Part shown: one piece after another, positions 1-4,293 of the stretch | Layout: each line of letters starts with the position of its first letter | How positions within the stretch are numbered: the stretch's first letter is position 1 | Origin: an uncultured Lachnoanaerobaculum sp. | GTDB taxonomy: Bacteria; Bacillota; Clostridia; Lachnospirales; Lachnospiraceae | Assembly (NCBI GenBank): GCA_916720285.1 | Contig: CAKAQP010000161.1 | Span: 1 to 5,365, forward strand | Direction of reading: 5' to 3' | Length of the DNA: 5,365 nucleotides | Notes under the pieces: model-generated | Databases searched by the model: none | Told to the model about the DNA's origin: nothing | Seen by the model: the letters and a program-made list of their open reading frames with translations, nothing else | Made by a program: the position numbers and the translations under genes

Positions 1-1
1 G

Positions 2-469
2 GCCTTTTATCCTTGTAAATATAGAAAGTATGCACCGGGAATAGAGCACTTAGCTAATAAAAGGGGAGTACAAATAGAGTTTGACGACACCGACCTTTAT
101 ATTATTACCGATATTGCTGCTTGGAAAATATCATATGTAGAATACTTTGACAGGTATAAGTTATTGCATTGTCCGTTTGATAAAAATCCTCTGACCATGG
201 GAGAAGCAAAGACTGCGCACTACCATGTACAAAGGGATGTGGCAAAGAATCAATCACCATATAATCATCTCGAGTATATATTAAGACATGATGAGGCAAA
301 AAAGTTAATGCAGGTTAGTTATAAGAAATTACCGAAAGTAACAAAGCAACAAAAAAAGTATTATCGTCAAGCTGAAAATAGAGAAAAAAGAAACAGTATA
401 AAAAGAGTTTGGAACTTATTTGCGAAACTCGAAGAGGAAAAGGTGAAGTGTGCCGATAGAATCGTTTGA
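2..469 (+). CDS. Hypothetical protein, 5'-truncated by window edge
   Basis: The reading frame is open from base 2 to the TGA at 467-469, giving at least 155 residues, with no ATG in frame before base 197. The real start therefore probably lies to the left of the window and this is the C-terminal part of a longer protein; a TTG at 164 is the only earlier in-frame start candidate and has no convincing ribosome binding site. I do not recognise the family. Visible features are a segment rich in aromatic residues, a HCPFDKN stretch followed about 13 residues later by HYHVQRD (Cys and His residues that could bind metal, a guess only), and a very basic, Lys/Arg/Gln-rich C-terminal third (TKQQKKYYRQ, REKRNSIKRVW) that looks helical and could bind nucleic acid. 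No signal peptide or membrane segment is seen. It is convergent with the HxlR gene and is followed by a strong hairpin. The long frame and well-formed protein composition support it being a real gene. Confidence 0.7.
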   Translation, partial: AFYPCKYRKYAPGIEHLANKRGVQIEFDDTDLYIITDIAAWKISYVEYFDRYKLLHCPFDKNPLTMGEAKTAHYHVQRDVAKNQSPYNHLEYILRHDEAKKLMQVSYKKLPKVTKQQKKYYRQAENREKRNSIKRVWNLFAKLEEEKVKCADRIV

Positions 470-476
470 CTACGGA

Positions 477-520
477 CCGGGCATGGAGAACTGCTTACTA
501 TAGCATTCTCCTACACCCGG
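477..520. other. Strong GC-rich hairpin between convergent genes
   Basis: An inverted repeat begins 7 bases after the stop codon of the first gene. CCGGG (477-481) pairs with CCCGG (516-520), GGAGAA (485-490) with TTCTCC (506-511), and TGCT (492-495) with AGCA (502-505), closing a 6-base loop. The stem has an internal loop (CAT opposite TACA) and one bulged C. That is 15 base pairs in all. Neither side is followed by a T-run, so it is not a typical intrinsic terminator for either convergent gene. It might be a transcript-end stabiliser, a repeat-family member or part of a mobile-element end. Confidence 0.55.
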
Positions 521-551
521 CTTGGAGCTTCCCTTTTGGTAGGAGGTATAT

Positions 552-893
552 TCATTTGACAGGAGCATTAACTTTTTTTAGCTCTTCAATATATTCCAAT
601 CCAAATACTTCAATTTGATCTAATACTTTACGAAATTTCTCACCCATTTTACTAAGTTTATATTCTACTCTTGGTGGGACCTCAGCATAAACTGTACGTG
701 TAATCAAAAGATCTTTCTCAAGTTGACGAAGTTGTCTTGTGAGCATACTTCGTGTTATATCAGGTATATTTTTTTGTAATTCATTAAATCTTTGAGTACC
801 TGTGCTTAATTGAAATAGAATGACAATTGTCCATTTACCTTGTAAAGCATGCTGAGTTGTTGAAAAAGGGCATTGCCCATAAATACTTTTCAT
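552..893 (-). CDS. HxlR-family winged helix-turn-helix transcriptional regulator
   Basis: This 113-residue protein has the length and layout of the HxlR family, DNA-binding dimers that often sense reactive electrophiles or oxidants. Visible marks are the N-terminal CPF (Cys8), the GKW box (residues 19-21) followed by a hydrophobic helix, RFNELQKNIPDITRSMLTRQLRQLEKD (about 35-61) as the helix-turn-helix with its recognition helix, and a wing around 62-80 ending in VEYKLSKMG. Cys8 sits where YodB, CatR and HypR of Bacillus subtilis carry their redox-active Cys; thiol sensing here is inference. The ATG at 893-891 is supported by AAAGGAG on the minus strand (907-901) with 7 bases of spacing. It is divergent from a cupin gene, the usual arrangement in which such a regulator controls its neighbour and often itself. 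The family call is secure; the inducer is unknown. Confidence 0.93.
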   Translation of the reverse strand: MKSIYGQCPFSTTQHALQGKWTIVILFQLSTGTQRFNELQKNIPDITRSMLTRQLRQLEKDLLITRTVYAEVPPRVEYKLSKMGEKFRKVLDQIEVFGLEYIEELKKVNAPVK

Positions 894-917
894 GAAATTT
901 CTCCTTTATTTATCACA

Positions 918-946
918 ATAGTAGCAGTAATGATACTATGTAGCAA
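918..946 (-). promoter_or_regulatory. Predicted sigma-A promoter of the HxlR gene
   Basis: Read on the minus strand, TTGCTA (946-941) and TACTAT (923-918) are separated by 17 bases, a good match to -35 and -10 elements. Transcription would start near 911, leaving a leader of about 18 bases before the ATG that contains the ribosome binding site. An AGTA-N4-TACT inverted repeat (927-938) lies inside the spacer and could be a regulator half-site pair. Confidence 0.55.
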
Positions 947-948
947 AA

Positions 949-960
949 AAGTGCGTACTT
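949..960. promoter_or_regulatory. Candidate HxlR operator in the divergent promoter region
   Basis: AAGTGCGTACTT matches its own reverse complement at 10 of 12 positions. It lies immediately upstream of the -35 of the HxlR promoter and overlaps the first two bases of the likely -35 of the cupin promoter (959-964). A dimer bound here could affect both genes. The assignment to HxlR rests on position and symmetry only. Confidence 0.4.
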
Positions 961-986
961 GAATAAATAGCGATAAAGATTATGAT
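959..986 (+). promoter_or_regulatory. Predicted sigma-A promoter of the cupin gene
   Basis: TTGAAT (959-964) and TATGAT (981-986) are 16 bases apart and resemble -35 and -10 elements. The start point would be near 993, giving a leader of about 43 bases before the ATG at 1036. The AT-rich surroundings make chance matches likely, so this is a moderate call. Confidence 0.45.
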
Positions 987-1022
987 AATTATATAGAAAC
1001 ACAAAATAAAAATCAATTAAGT

Positions 1023-1027
1023 GGAGG
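1023..1027 (+). promoter_or_regulatory. Ribosome binding site that fixes the cupin start
   Basis: GGAGG stands 8 bases before the ATG at 1036. An in-frame GTG at 1021 overlaps this Shine-Dalgarno sequence and so cannot be the start it serves. The protein should begin at 1036, five codons inside the longest frame. Confidence 0.8.
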
Positions 1028-1035
1028 AAATTAAA

Positions 1036-1392
1036 ATGAAAAGTTATAGTAAAGCAAGTGTAGCAAATGAGCCCAGAACTGAACTTCATGATTTACTTGG
1101 ATTGACAGGAGCAGAGATAAGCATAAACCATCTTCCGGCCGGTGTAGGAGTACCATTTGTACACGCTCATAAGAATAATGAAGAAATTTATATCATTTTA
1201 TCAGGTAAGGGTAAGGCCATAGTAGATGATGAAGAAATTAGCTTAGAGTCAGGTGATATAGTTCGAATTTCTCCAAATGGAAAGAGACAGTTCTTTGCAG
1301 CAAAAGATTCCGAGTTAAGTTATGTATGCATTCAAGTTAAGGAAGGTTCTATAGAAGGTTATACTACAAATGATGCTATAATATATGGATAG
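1036..1392 (+). CDS. Small single-domain cupin protein
   Basis: A 118-residue soluble protein made of one cupin barrel. The first cupin motif is clear: H43 and H45 (FVHAHKNNEEIYIILSGKG), then E50 and G57, with the spacing expected for three of the four metal ligands. The second motif runs from G73 through P80-N-G82, but the position that normally carries the fourth ligand, His, is Gln85. Cupins of this size include dioxygenases, isomerases and sugar- or quinone-acting enzymes, and sequence alone does not choose among them. The start was taken at 1036 because of the GGAGG at 1023-1027. It is divergent from the HxlR-type regulator, which suggests that the regulator controls it, perhaps in response to a reactive small molecule. 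It is followed at once by a terminator, so it is probably monocistronic. Fold is near certain; function is unknown. Confidence 0.9.
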   Translation: MKSYSKASVANEPRTELHDLLGLTGAEISINHLPAGVGVPFVHAHKNNEEIYIILSGKGKAIVDDEEISLESGDIVRISPNGKRQFFAAKDSELSYVCIQVKEGSIEGYTTNDAIIYG

Positions 1393-1401
1393 TCAAAGAA
1401 G

Positions 1402-1430
1402 AAAGCACTTTAATTATAAGGTGCTTTTTT
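1402..1430 (+). terminator. Intrinsic terminator of the cupin gene
   Basis: AAAGCAC (1402-1408) pairs with GTGCTTT (1421-1427), and the stem extends inward with a T-G and T-A pairs. It ends in a run of six T at 1425-1430. It begins 9 bases after the stop codon. Confidence 0.85.
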
Positions 1431-1447
1431 ATTTTTAAATAAGAAAC

Positions 1448-1459
1448 GTATGTACATAC
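1448..1459. repeat. Perfect 12-bp palindrome between cupin terminator and tRNAs
   Basis: GTATGTACATAC is identical to its reverse complement. GTACATACTT (1452-1461) matches GTGCGTACTT (951-960) in the HxlR/cupin promoter region at 8 of 10 positions, so it may be a second site for the same regulator. One 12-bp palindrome is expected by chance in about 4 kb, so the evidence is weak. Confidence 0.25.
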
Positions 1460-1474
1460 TTTTTATACCACAGG

Positions 1475-1504
1475 TTGAATGACAAGTAAGATTCACTGTA
1501 ATAT
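1475..1504 (+). promoter_or_regulatory. Possible promoter of the tRNA pair
   Basis: TTGAAT (1475-1480) and TAATAT (1499-1504) are 18 bases apart and would start transcription about 18 bases before the tRNA-Arg gene. Both boxes are imperfect, but no better candidate is seen between the cupin terminator and the tRNAs. Confidence 0.3.
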
Positions 1505-1528
1505 ACTTAATCCATAAAAGCAAATATG

Positions 1529-1600
1529 TCTCTTATAGTTCAATGGACAGAATGACCGGCTACGAACCGGTTGATTCCGGTTCGAATCCGGATAGGAGAA
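1529..1600 (+). tRNA. tRNA-Arg (anticodon ACG)
   Basis: A full cloverleaf can be folded by eye. The acceptor is TCTCTTA (1529-1535) with TAGGAGA (1593-1599), including one G-U pair. The D stem is GTTC/GAAT (1538-1541 and 1550-1553) around a loop containing GG. The anticodon stem is ACCGG/CCGGT around loop CTACGAA, with anticodon ACG at 1562-1564. The variable loop has 4 bases. The T stem is TCCGG/CCGGA around TTCGAAT. The discriminator is A1600 and CCA is not encoded. The A after GG in the D-loop fits the A20 identity element of arginine tRNAs. The ACG anticodon reads CGN codons after deamination to inosine. The first pair is T1-A72 rather than the usual G1-C72. Confidence 0.93.
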
Positions 1601-1645
1601 TAGATATTTCATATGGTTTTGTCGATGAGATATCAACTTAAATAA

Positions 1646-1729
1646 GGGTAGGTGTCCCGAGTGGCGAAGGGGGCGGACTGTAAATCCGTTACAAAAGAAA
1701 CAACGCAGGTTCGATTCCTGCTCTGCCCA
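1646..1729 (+). tRNA. tRNA-Tyr (anticodon GTA)
   Basis: An 84-base class II tRNA. The acceptor is GGGTAGG (1646-1652) with TCTGCCC (1722-1728), including two G-U pairs. The D arm begins TCCCGAGTGG. The anticodon stem GCGGA/TCCGT closes loop CTGTAAA, with GTA at 1680-1682. The T stem is GCAGG/CCTGC around TTCGATT (1710-1716). The discriminator is A1729 and CCA is not encoded. The long variable region (1690-1704) identifies the class, but it is A-rich and forms little or no stem of its own, which is unusual. It lies 45 bases after the tRNA-Arg gene and is probably transcribed with it. No clear terminator follows. Confidence 0.95.
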
Positions 1730-1761
1730 CTGTAACAGAGCTGACATAACTAAGGCCTGCA

Positions 1762-1790
1762 TTGACATAAATTTTTGTCTGAATTATAAT
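1762..1790 (+). promoter_or_regulatory. Perfect-consensus sigma-A promoter of csoR
   Basis: TTGACA (1762-1767) and TATAAT (1785-1790) match the consensus exactly with the ideal 17-base spacer. Transcription would start near 1797 and give a leader of about 67 bases before csoR. No copy of the TATACCCCTATAGGTATA operator is present here or in the leader. A second, weaker TTGACT at 1802-1807 has no well-placed -10. Confidence 0.8.
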
Positions 1791-1863
1791 GTTTTACGGA
1801 TTTGACTTATAAGATTATTAGATATATTACGATAAATTACTTTTAGCAGAAAATGGAGGCATT

Positions 1864-2139
1864 ATGAAACAGTGTATGGATTTAACTAATCTGCATCGCA
1901 GATTAAAAAAGATAATAGGGCAGGTACAGGCAATAGATAAAATGATAGAGGAAGATGTGCCTTGCGAGGACGTGCTTTCTCAGATAAATGCCGCAAAATC
2001 AGCGTTACACGGTTGTGGAAAGGTGATACTTGAAGGACATATACAACACTGTGTGAGAGACGGTATTGAACATGGTGATGTAGATAAGACAATAGAGAAT
2101 TTTACAAAAGCGGTAGAGCGATTTGCAAATATGGGATAA
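1864..2139 (+). CDS. csoR: CsoR/RcnR-family metal-sensing repressor, copper-type ligand set
   Basis: A 91-residue all-helical protein of the DUF156 family, tetrameric repressors that leave DNA when they bind metal. The N-terminal helix (NLHRRLKKIIGQVQAI, residues 9-24) is the usual basic DNA-binding part. Cys34, His59 and Cys63 have the same spacing as Cys36, His61 and Cys65, the Cu(I) ligands of Mycobacterium tuberculosis CsoR, so Cu(I) is the best guess. Cys4 and Cys51 are extra. The residue before Cys34 is Pro rather than the Tyr of that protein, so metal choice should not be taken as settled. The start at 1864 follows GGAGG (1855-1859) with an unusually short spacing of 4 bases. It is transcribed from its own promoter and is separated from the downstream ATPase by a terminator. 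Two CsoR-type operators overlap the ATPase promoter, which makes that gene the evident target. The symbol reflects family and ligands, not experiment. Confidence 0.93.
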   Translation: MKQCMDLTNLHRRLKKIIGQVQAIDKMIEEDVPCEDVLSQINAAKSALHGCGKVILEGHIQHCVRDGIEHGDVDKTIENFTKAVERFANMG

Positions 2140-2160
2140 TATATAAAAATATAAGACTTC

Positions 2161-2208
2161 AAAAAAGCCGATACATTAAACCAAAGTGGTTAATGTGTCG
2201 GCTTTTTT
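2161..2208. terminator. Long bidirectional intrinsic terminator after csoR
   Basis: A run of six A, then GCCGATACATTAA, pairs with TTAATGTGTCGGC followed by six T. The stem is 19 base pairs with a single T-G wobble, extended by CCA/TGG beyond one bulged A, closing loop AAG. The A-run and T-run allow termination on either strand. It lies between csoR and the ATPase promoter, so the ATPase should not be read from the csoR promoter. Confidence 0.92.
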
Positions 2209-2218
2209 AAATATAATA

Positions 2219-2247
2219 TTGACAACATATACCCCTATAGGTATAGT
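2219..2247 (+). promoter_or_regulatory. Regulated promoter of the metal ATPase
   Basis: TTGACA (2219-2224) and TATAGT (2242-2247) are separated by 17 bases. The spacer and the first bases of the -10 box are occupied by the first operator (2228-2245), and the second operator lies just past the expected start point near 2254. This geometry fits repression by blocking RNA polymerase. Confidence 0.8.
2228..2245. promoter_or_regulatory. CsoR-type operator 1 of the ATPase promoter
   Basis: TATACCCCTATAGGTATA has 6-bp inverted arms (TATACC and GGTATA) around a 6-base core, resembling the G/C-tract operators of Firmicute CsoR proteins. It fills the -35 to -10 spacer and overlaps the -10 box of the ATPase promoter. 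The identical bases extend 4 further to the left, to 2224, in both copies. Confidence 0.85.
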
Positions 2248-2260
2248 TCTGATATAAACA

Positions 2261-2278
2261 TATACCCCTATAGGTATA
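2261..2278. promoter_or_regulatory. CsoR-type operator 2 of the ATPase promoter
   Basis: This is an exact second copy of operator 1; 22 bases are identical (2224-2245 and 2257-2278). It is displaced by 33 bases, close to three helical turns, which would place two repressors on the same face of the DNA. It lies just downstream of the expected transcription start and 34 bases before the ATPase ATG. Confidence 0.82.
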
Positions 2279-2312
2279 AATAATGACTTATGTATTTTGA
2301 AAGAAGGCTTAT

Positions 2313-4190
2313 ATGAAAGATTTCATGAGAAAACTCGAAGGTTTAATGGAAATTGGAGGAGTAAAAAAAGATATAGTATTTTTGATTATATCGGGATTAT
2401 CTCTTTTCTTAAGCTTGACAGGATTGATAAAGTTGCCGGTTAATCTTGCATGGGTTGCAATCATACTTTGCGGTTTTCCTATAATTATGGAAGCGATAAT
2501 AGGACTGACTACCGAGTTTGATATTAAAGCTGATGTTTTGGTATCACTTGCACTTATTGCAGCCATATGTATCGGTGAAGTTTTTGCGGCCGGAGAAATA
2601 GCCTTTATCATGCAGTTTGGAGCTTTACTTGAAGATTTGACAGTGGAAAAGGCAAGAGCGGGAATTGAAAAGCTTGTAAAGCTGACACCCAAAACTGCAA
2701 GAATTATTGAAAACGGTGTTGAAAGAATTATAGAATCTGACAGTGTAAAGACAGGAGATATTATAAGGGTACTACCCGGTGAAAGTATACCTGTTGACGG
2801 AATTATTATTTCAGGTCAGACTTCTATAGATCAGGCAGTTATGACAGGCGAGTCTTTACCTGTTGATAAAACTGTAGGGGACGAAGTTGCAAGCGGAACA
2901 ATAAATCAGTTCGGAGTATTTGAACTTAAGGCCACTAAAGTCGGTGAGGACAGTTCTATTCAAAGAATGATTAAACTTGTACAATCTGCAGATGCAGGAA
3001 AGTCAAAGATAGTGGGAATTGCTGACAGATGGGCCACATGGATTGTAATTATAGCGCTAAGTGTGGCAGCACTTACTTGGATATTTACCGGAGAGATAAT
3101 CAGAGCGGTTACTATTCTTGTTGTTTTTTGTCCCTGTGCATTGGTGCTCACAACGCCTACAGCTATAATGGCGGCAATAGGAAATGCAACGAAGCACGGA
3201 TTTCTTGTAAGAGAAGGAGATGTACTTGAGAGACTGTCAAAAGTTGATACTATTGCTTTTGATAAAACCGGTACACTTACAACAGGTAAGCTTACCGTTA
3301 AGGAATACAAGAGTATATCAAATGATTTTACCAATGAAGATATTTTTTCATTTGCGGCAGCTTGTGAGGCACTTTCTGAACACCCGATAGGAAAGGCAAT
3401 TGTAAATTCATATAAAGAAATAACCGGAAAAGATATTTTAAAATGTGAAAATTTTCTCATGAAAGTCGGTAGGGGTGTATCATCTACAATAGATAATAAA
3501 TCAGTTCTTGCAGGAAATATAAGACTTTTAAATGATAATAATATTATTGTTGAAAATGAGGAGGAGTTCAATAGGCATACAAATCAGGGAAGTACAGTTA
3601 TTTATATAGGAATAGATTCAAAGTTTGTAGGATATATAGTACTTTCAGATACATTAAGAGAAGAGAGCTCTCAAATGATTTCAGAGCTGTCGGAACTTGG
3701 TGTGGCGCCGGTTTTACTTACAGGTGATAATGCAAATGCGACAGGTAATATAGCAAGTGCTTTAAAGATATCAGAGCATATTTCAGAATGTATGCCTGAA
3801 GATAAGCTTAAGTTTATTGACTGCAGGGAGAAGGGAGAAAAACTTGTATGTATGATCGGAGACGGTGTAAATGATGCACCTGCACTTAAAAGAGCAACCG
3901 TTGGTATTGCTATGGGAGGTGTGGGAAGTGATATTGCAATAGAAGCTGCGGATATTGCACTTGTAGATGATGATGTTAAAGAGCTTCCACGTTTATTGTC
4001 ACTATCTAAAAAGATGATGAATACTATCAAATTAAATATGTCATTTTCTATGGGACTGAATTTCATTGCAATTTTTTTGGCAGTAACAGGTGTATTAAAT
4101 CCCATTGTAGGAGCATTGGTACATAATACAGGCTCTATACTTGTAATAATTAATTCATCCCTTTTGCTTAAGTGGAAGGGATATATATAA
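2313..4190 (+). CDS. Heavy-metal-exporting P1B-type ATPase, no N-terminal metal-binding domain
   Basis: A 625-residue membrane pump that would couple ATP hydrolysis to export of a soft metal ion. All core motifs are intact: TGES (178-181, phosphatase loop), CPC (273-275, metal site in the sixth membrane helix), DKTGT with phosphorylated Asp317, HP (357-358, nucleotide-binding domain), TGDN (470-473) and GDGVND (516-521). Membrane segments fall at about 20-38, 43-64, 72-90, 92-107, 241-259, 264-286, 573-593 and 595-615, the eight of this family. The usual N-terminal heavy-metal-associated domain is absent; the protein starts almost directly with helix 1. Helices 7 and 8 carry GLN (581-583) and HNTGS (604-608) in place of the signatures of copper pumps (YN, MxxSS), zinc/cadmium pumps (Lys, Asp) or P1B-4 pumps (HEGST), so the metal is uncertain; the linked CsoR argues for Cu(I). 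AAGAAGG (2301-2307) supports the start. It has its own operator-controlled promoter and terminator. Confidence 0.95.
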   Translation: MKDFMRKLEGLMEIGGVKKDIVFLIISGLSLFLSLTGLIKLPVNLAWVAIILCGFPIIMEAIIGLTTEFDIKADVLVSLALIAAICIGEVFAAGEIAFIMQFGALLEDLTVEKARAGIEKLVKLTPKTARIIENGVERIIESDSVKTGDIIRVLPGESIPVDGIIISGQTSIDQAVMTGESLPVDKTVGDEVASGTINQFGVFELKATKVGEDSSIQRMIKLVQSADAGKSKIVGIADRWATWIVIIALSVAALTWIFTGEIIRAVTILVVFCPCALVLTTPTAIMAAIGNATKHGFLVREGDVLERLSKVDTIAFDKTGTLTTGKLTVKEYKSISNDFTNEDIFSFAAACEALSEHPIGKAIVNSYKEITGKDILKCENFLMKVGRGVSSTIDNKSVLAGNIRLLNDNNIIVENEEEFNRHTNQGSTVIYIGIDSKFVGYIVLSDTLREESSQMISELSELGVAPVLLTGDNANATGNIASALKISEHISECMPEDKLKFIDCREKGEKLVCMIGDGVNDAPALKRATVGIAMGGVGSDIAIEAADIALVDDDVKELPRLLSLSKKMMNTIKLNMSFSMGLNFIAIFLAVTGVLNPIVGALVHNTGSILVIINSSLLLKWKGYI

Positions 4191-4195
4191 GATTT

Positions 4196-4229
4196 AAAAA
4201 GGCAATCCTTTTTGGGACTGCCTTTTTTT
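4196..4229 (+). terminator. Intrinsic terminator of the ATPase gene
   Basis: AAAAAGGCAATCC (4196-4208) pairs with GGACTGCCTTTTT with one mismatch and is followed by a run of seven T (4223-4229). It begins 6 bases after the stop codon. The A-run on the left would let it act weakly on the other strand too. Confidence 0.9.
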
Positions 4230-4253
4230 ATTAATATAGTATATAATATAATT

Positions 4254-4284
4254 TTGACATTAATTTAGAATAAATAATTATATA
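4254..4284 (+). promoter_or_regulatory. Possible promoter of the acetyltransferase-YitT operon
   Basis: TTGACA (4254-4259) is a perfect -35, but the best -10 candidate, TATATA (4279-4284), is 19 bases away and runs into the ribosome binding site, which would leave almost no leader. TATAAT sequences at 4242-4247 and 4247-4252 lack a good -35. Transcription must begin somewhere after the terminator at 4229, but the exact promoter is unclear. Confidence 0.3.
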
Positions 4285-4293
4285 GGAGATAAG

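Noticed and set aside
105..299. Minus-strand open frame of 64 codons
   Set aside because: It is antisense to the longer plus-strand frame, which runs unbroken from the window edge and has the better protein composition.
477..520. Intrinsic terminator between the convergent genes
   Set aside because: The stem is strong but neither strand has a T-run after it, so it is reported as a hairpin of unknown role.
1021..1035. GTG at 1021 as the cupin start
   Set aside because: It overlaps the GGAGG ribosome binding site that serves the ATG at 1036, and no other ribosome binding site lies upstream.
1529..1729. Integration (att) site of a mobile element at the tRNA genes
   Set aside because: I find no integrase gene and no duplicated tRNA 3' end within the window.
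1493..1768. Minus-strand open frame of 91 codons
   Set aside because: It is antisense to both tRNA genes and contains the AEQESNLR and PDSNRNQP strings typical of false proteins translated from tRNA antisense strands. Both tRNAs fold correctly.
2224..2278. Start of a CRISPR-like or iteron repeat array
   Set aside because: There are only two copies, their positions relative to the -35 and -10 boxes explain them as operators, and a CsoR gene lies next door.
2309..2692. Minus-strand open frame of 127 codons
   Set aside because: It is antisense to the first membrane helices of the ATPase and shows no coding evidence of its own.
2960..3571. Minus-strand open frame of 203 codons inside the ATPase gene
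   Set aside because: It lies wholly antisense to well-conserved ATPase coding sequence, has low-complexity Ser/Ile/Ala composition and no ribosome binding site or family resemblance.
3671..4105. Minus-strand open frame of 144 codons
   Set aside because: It is a shadow of the conserved GDGxND region of the ATPase, with biased Ser/Pro/Ile composition and no independent start signal.
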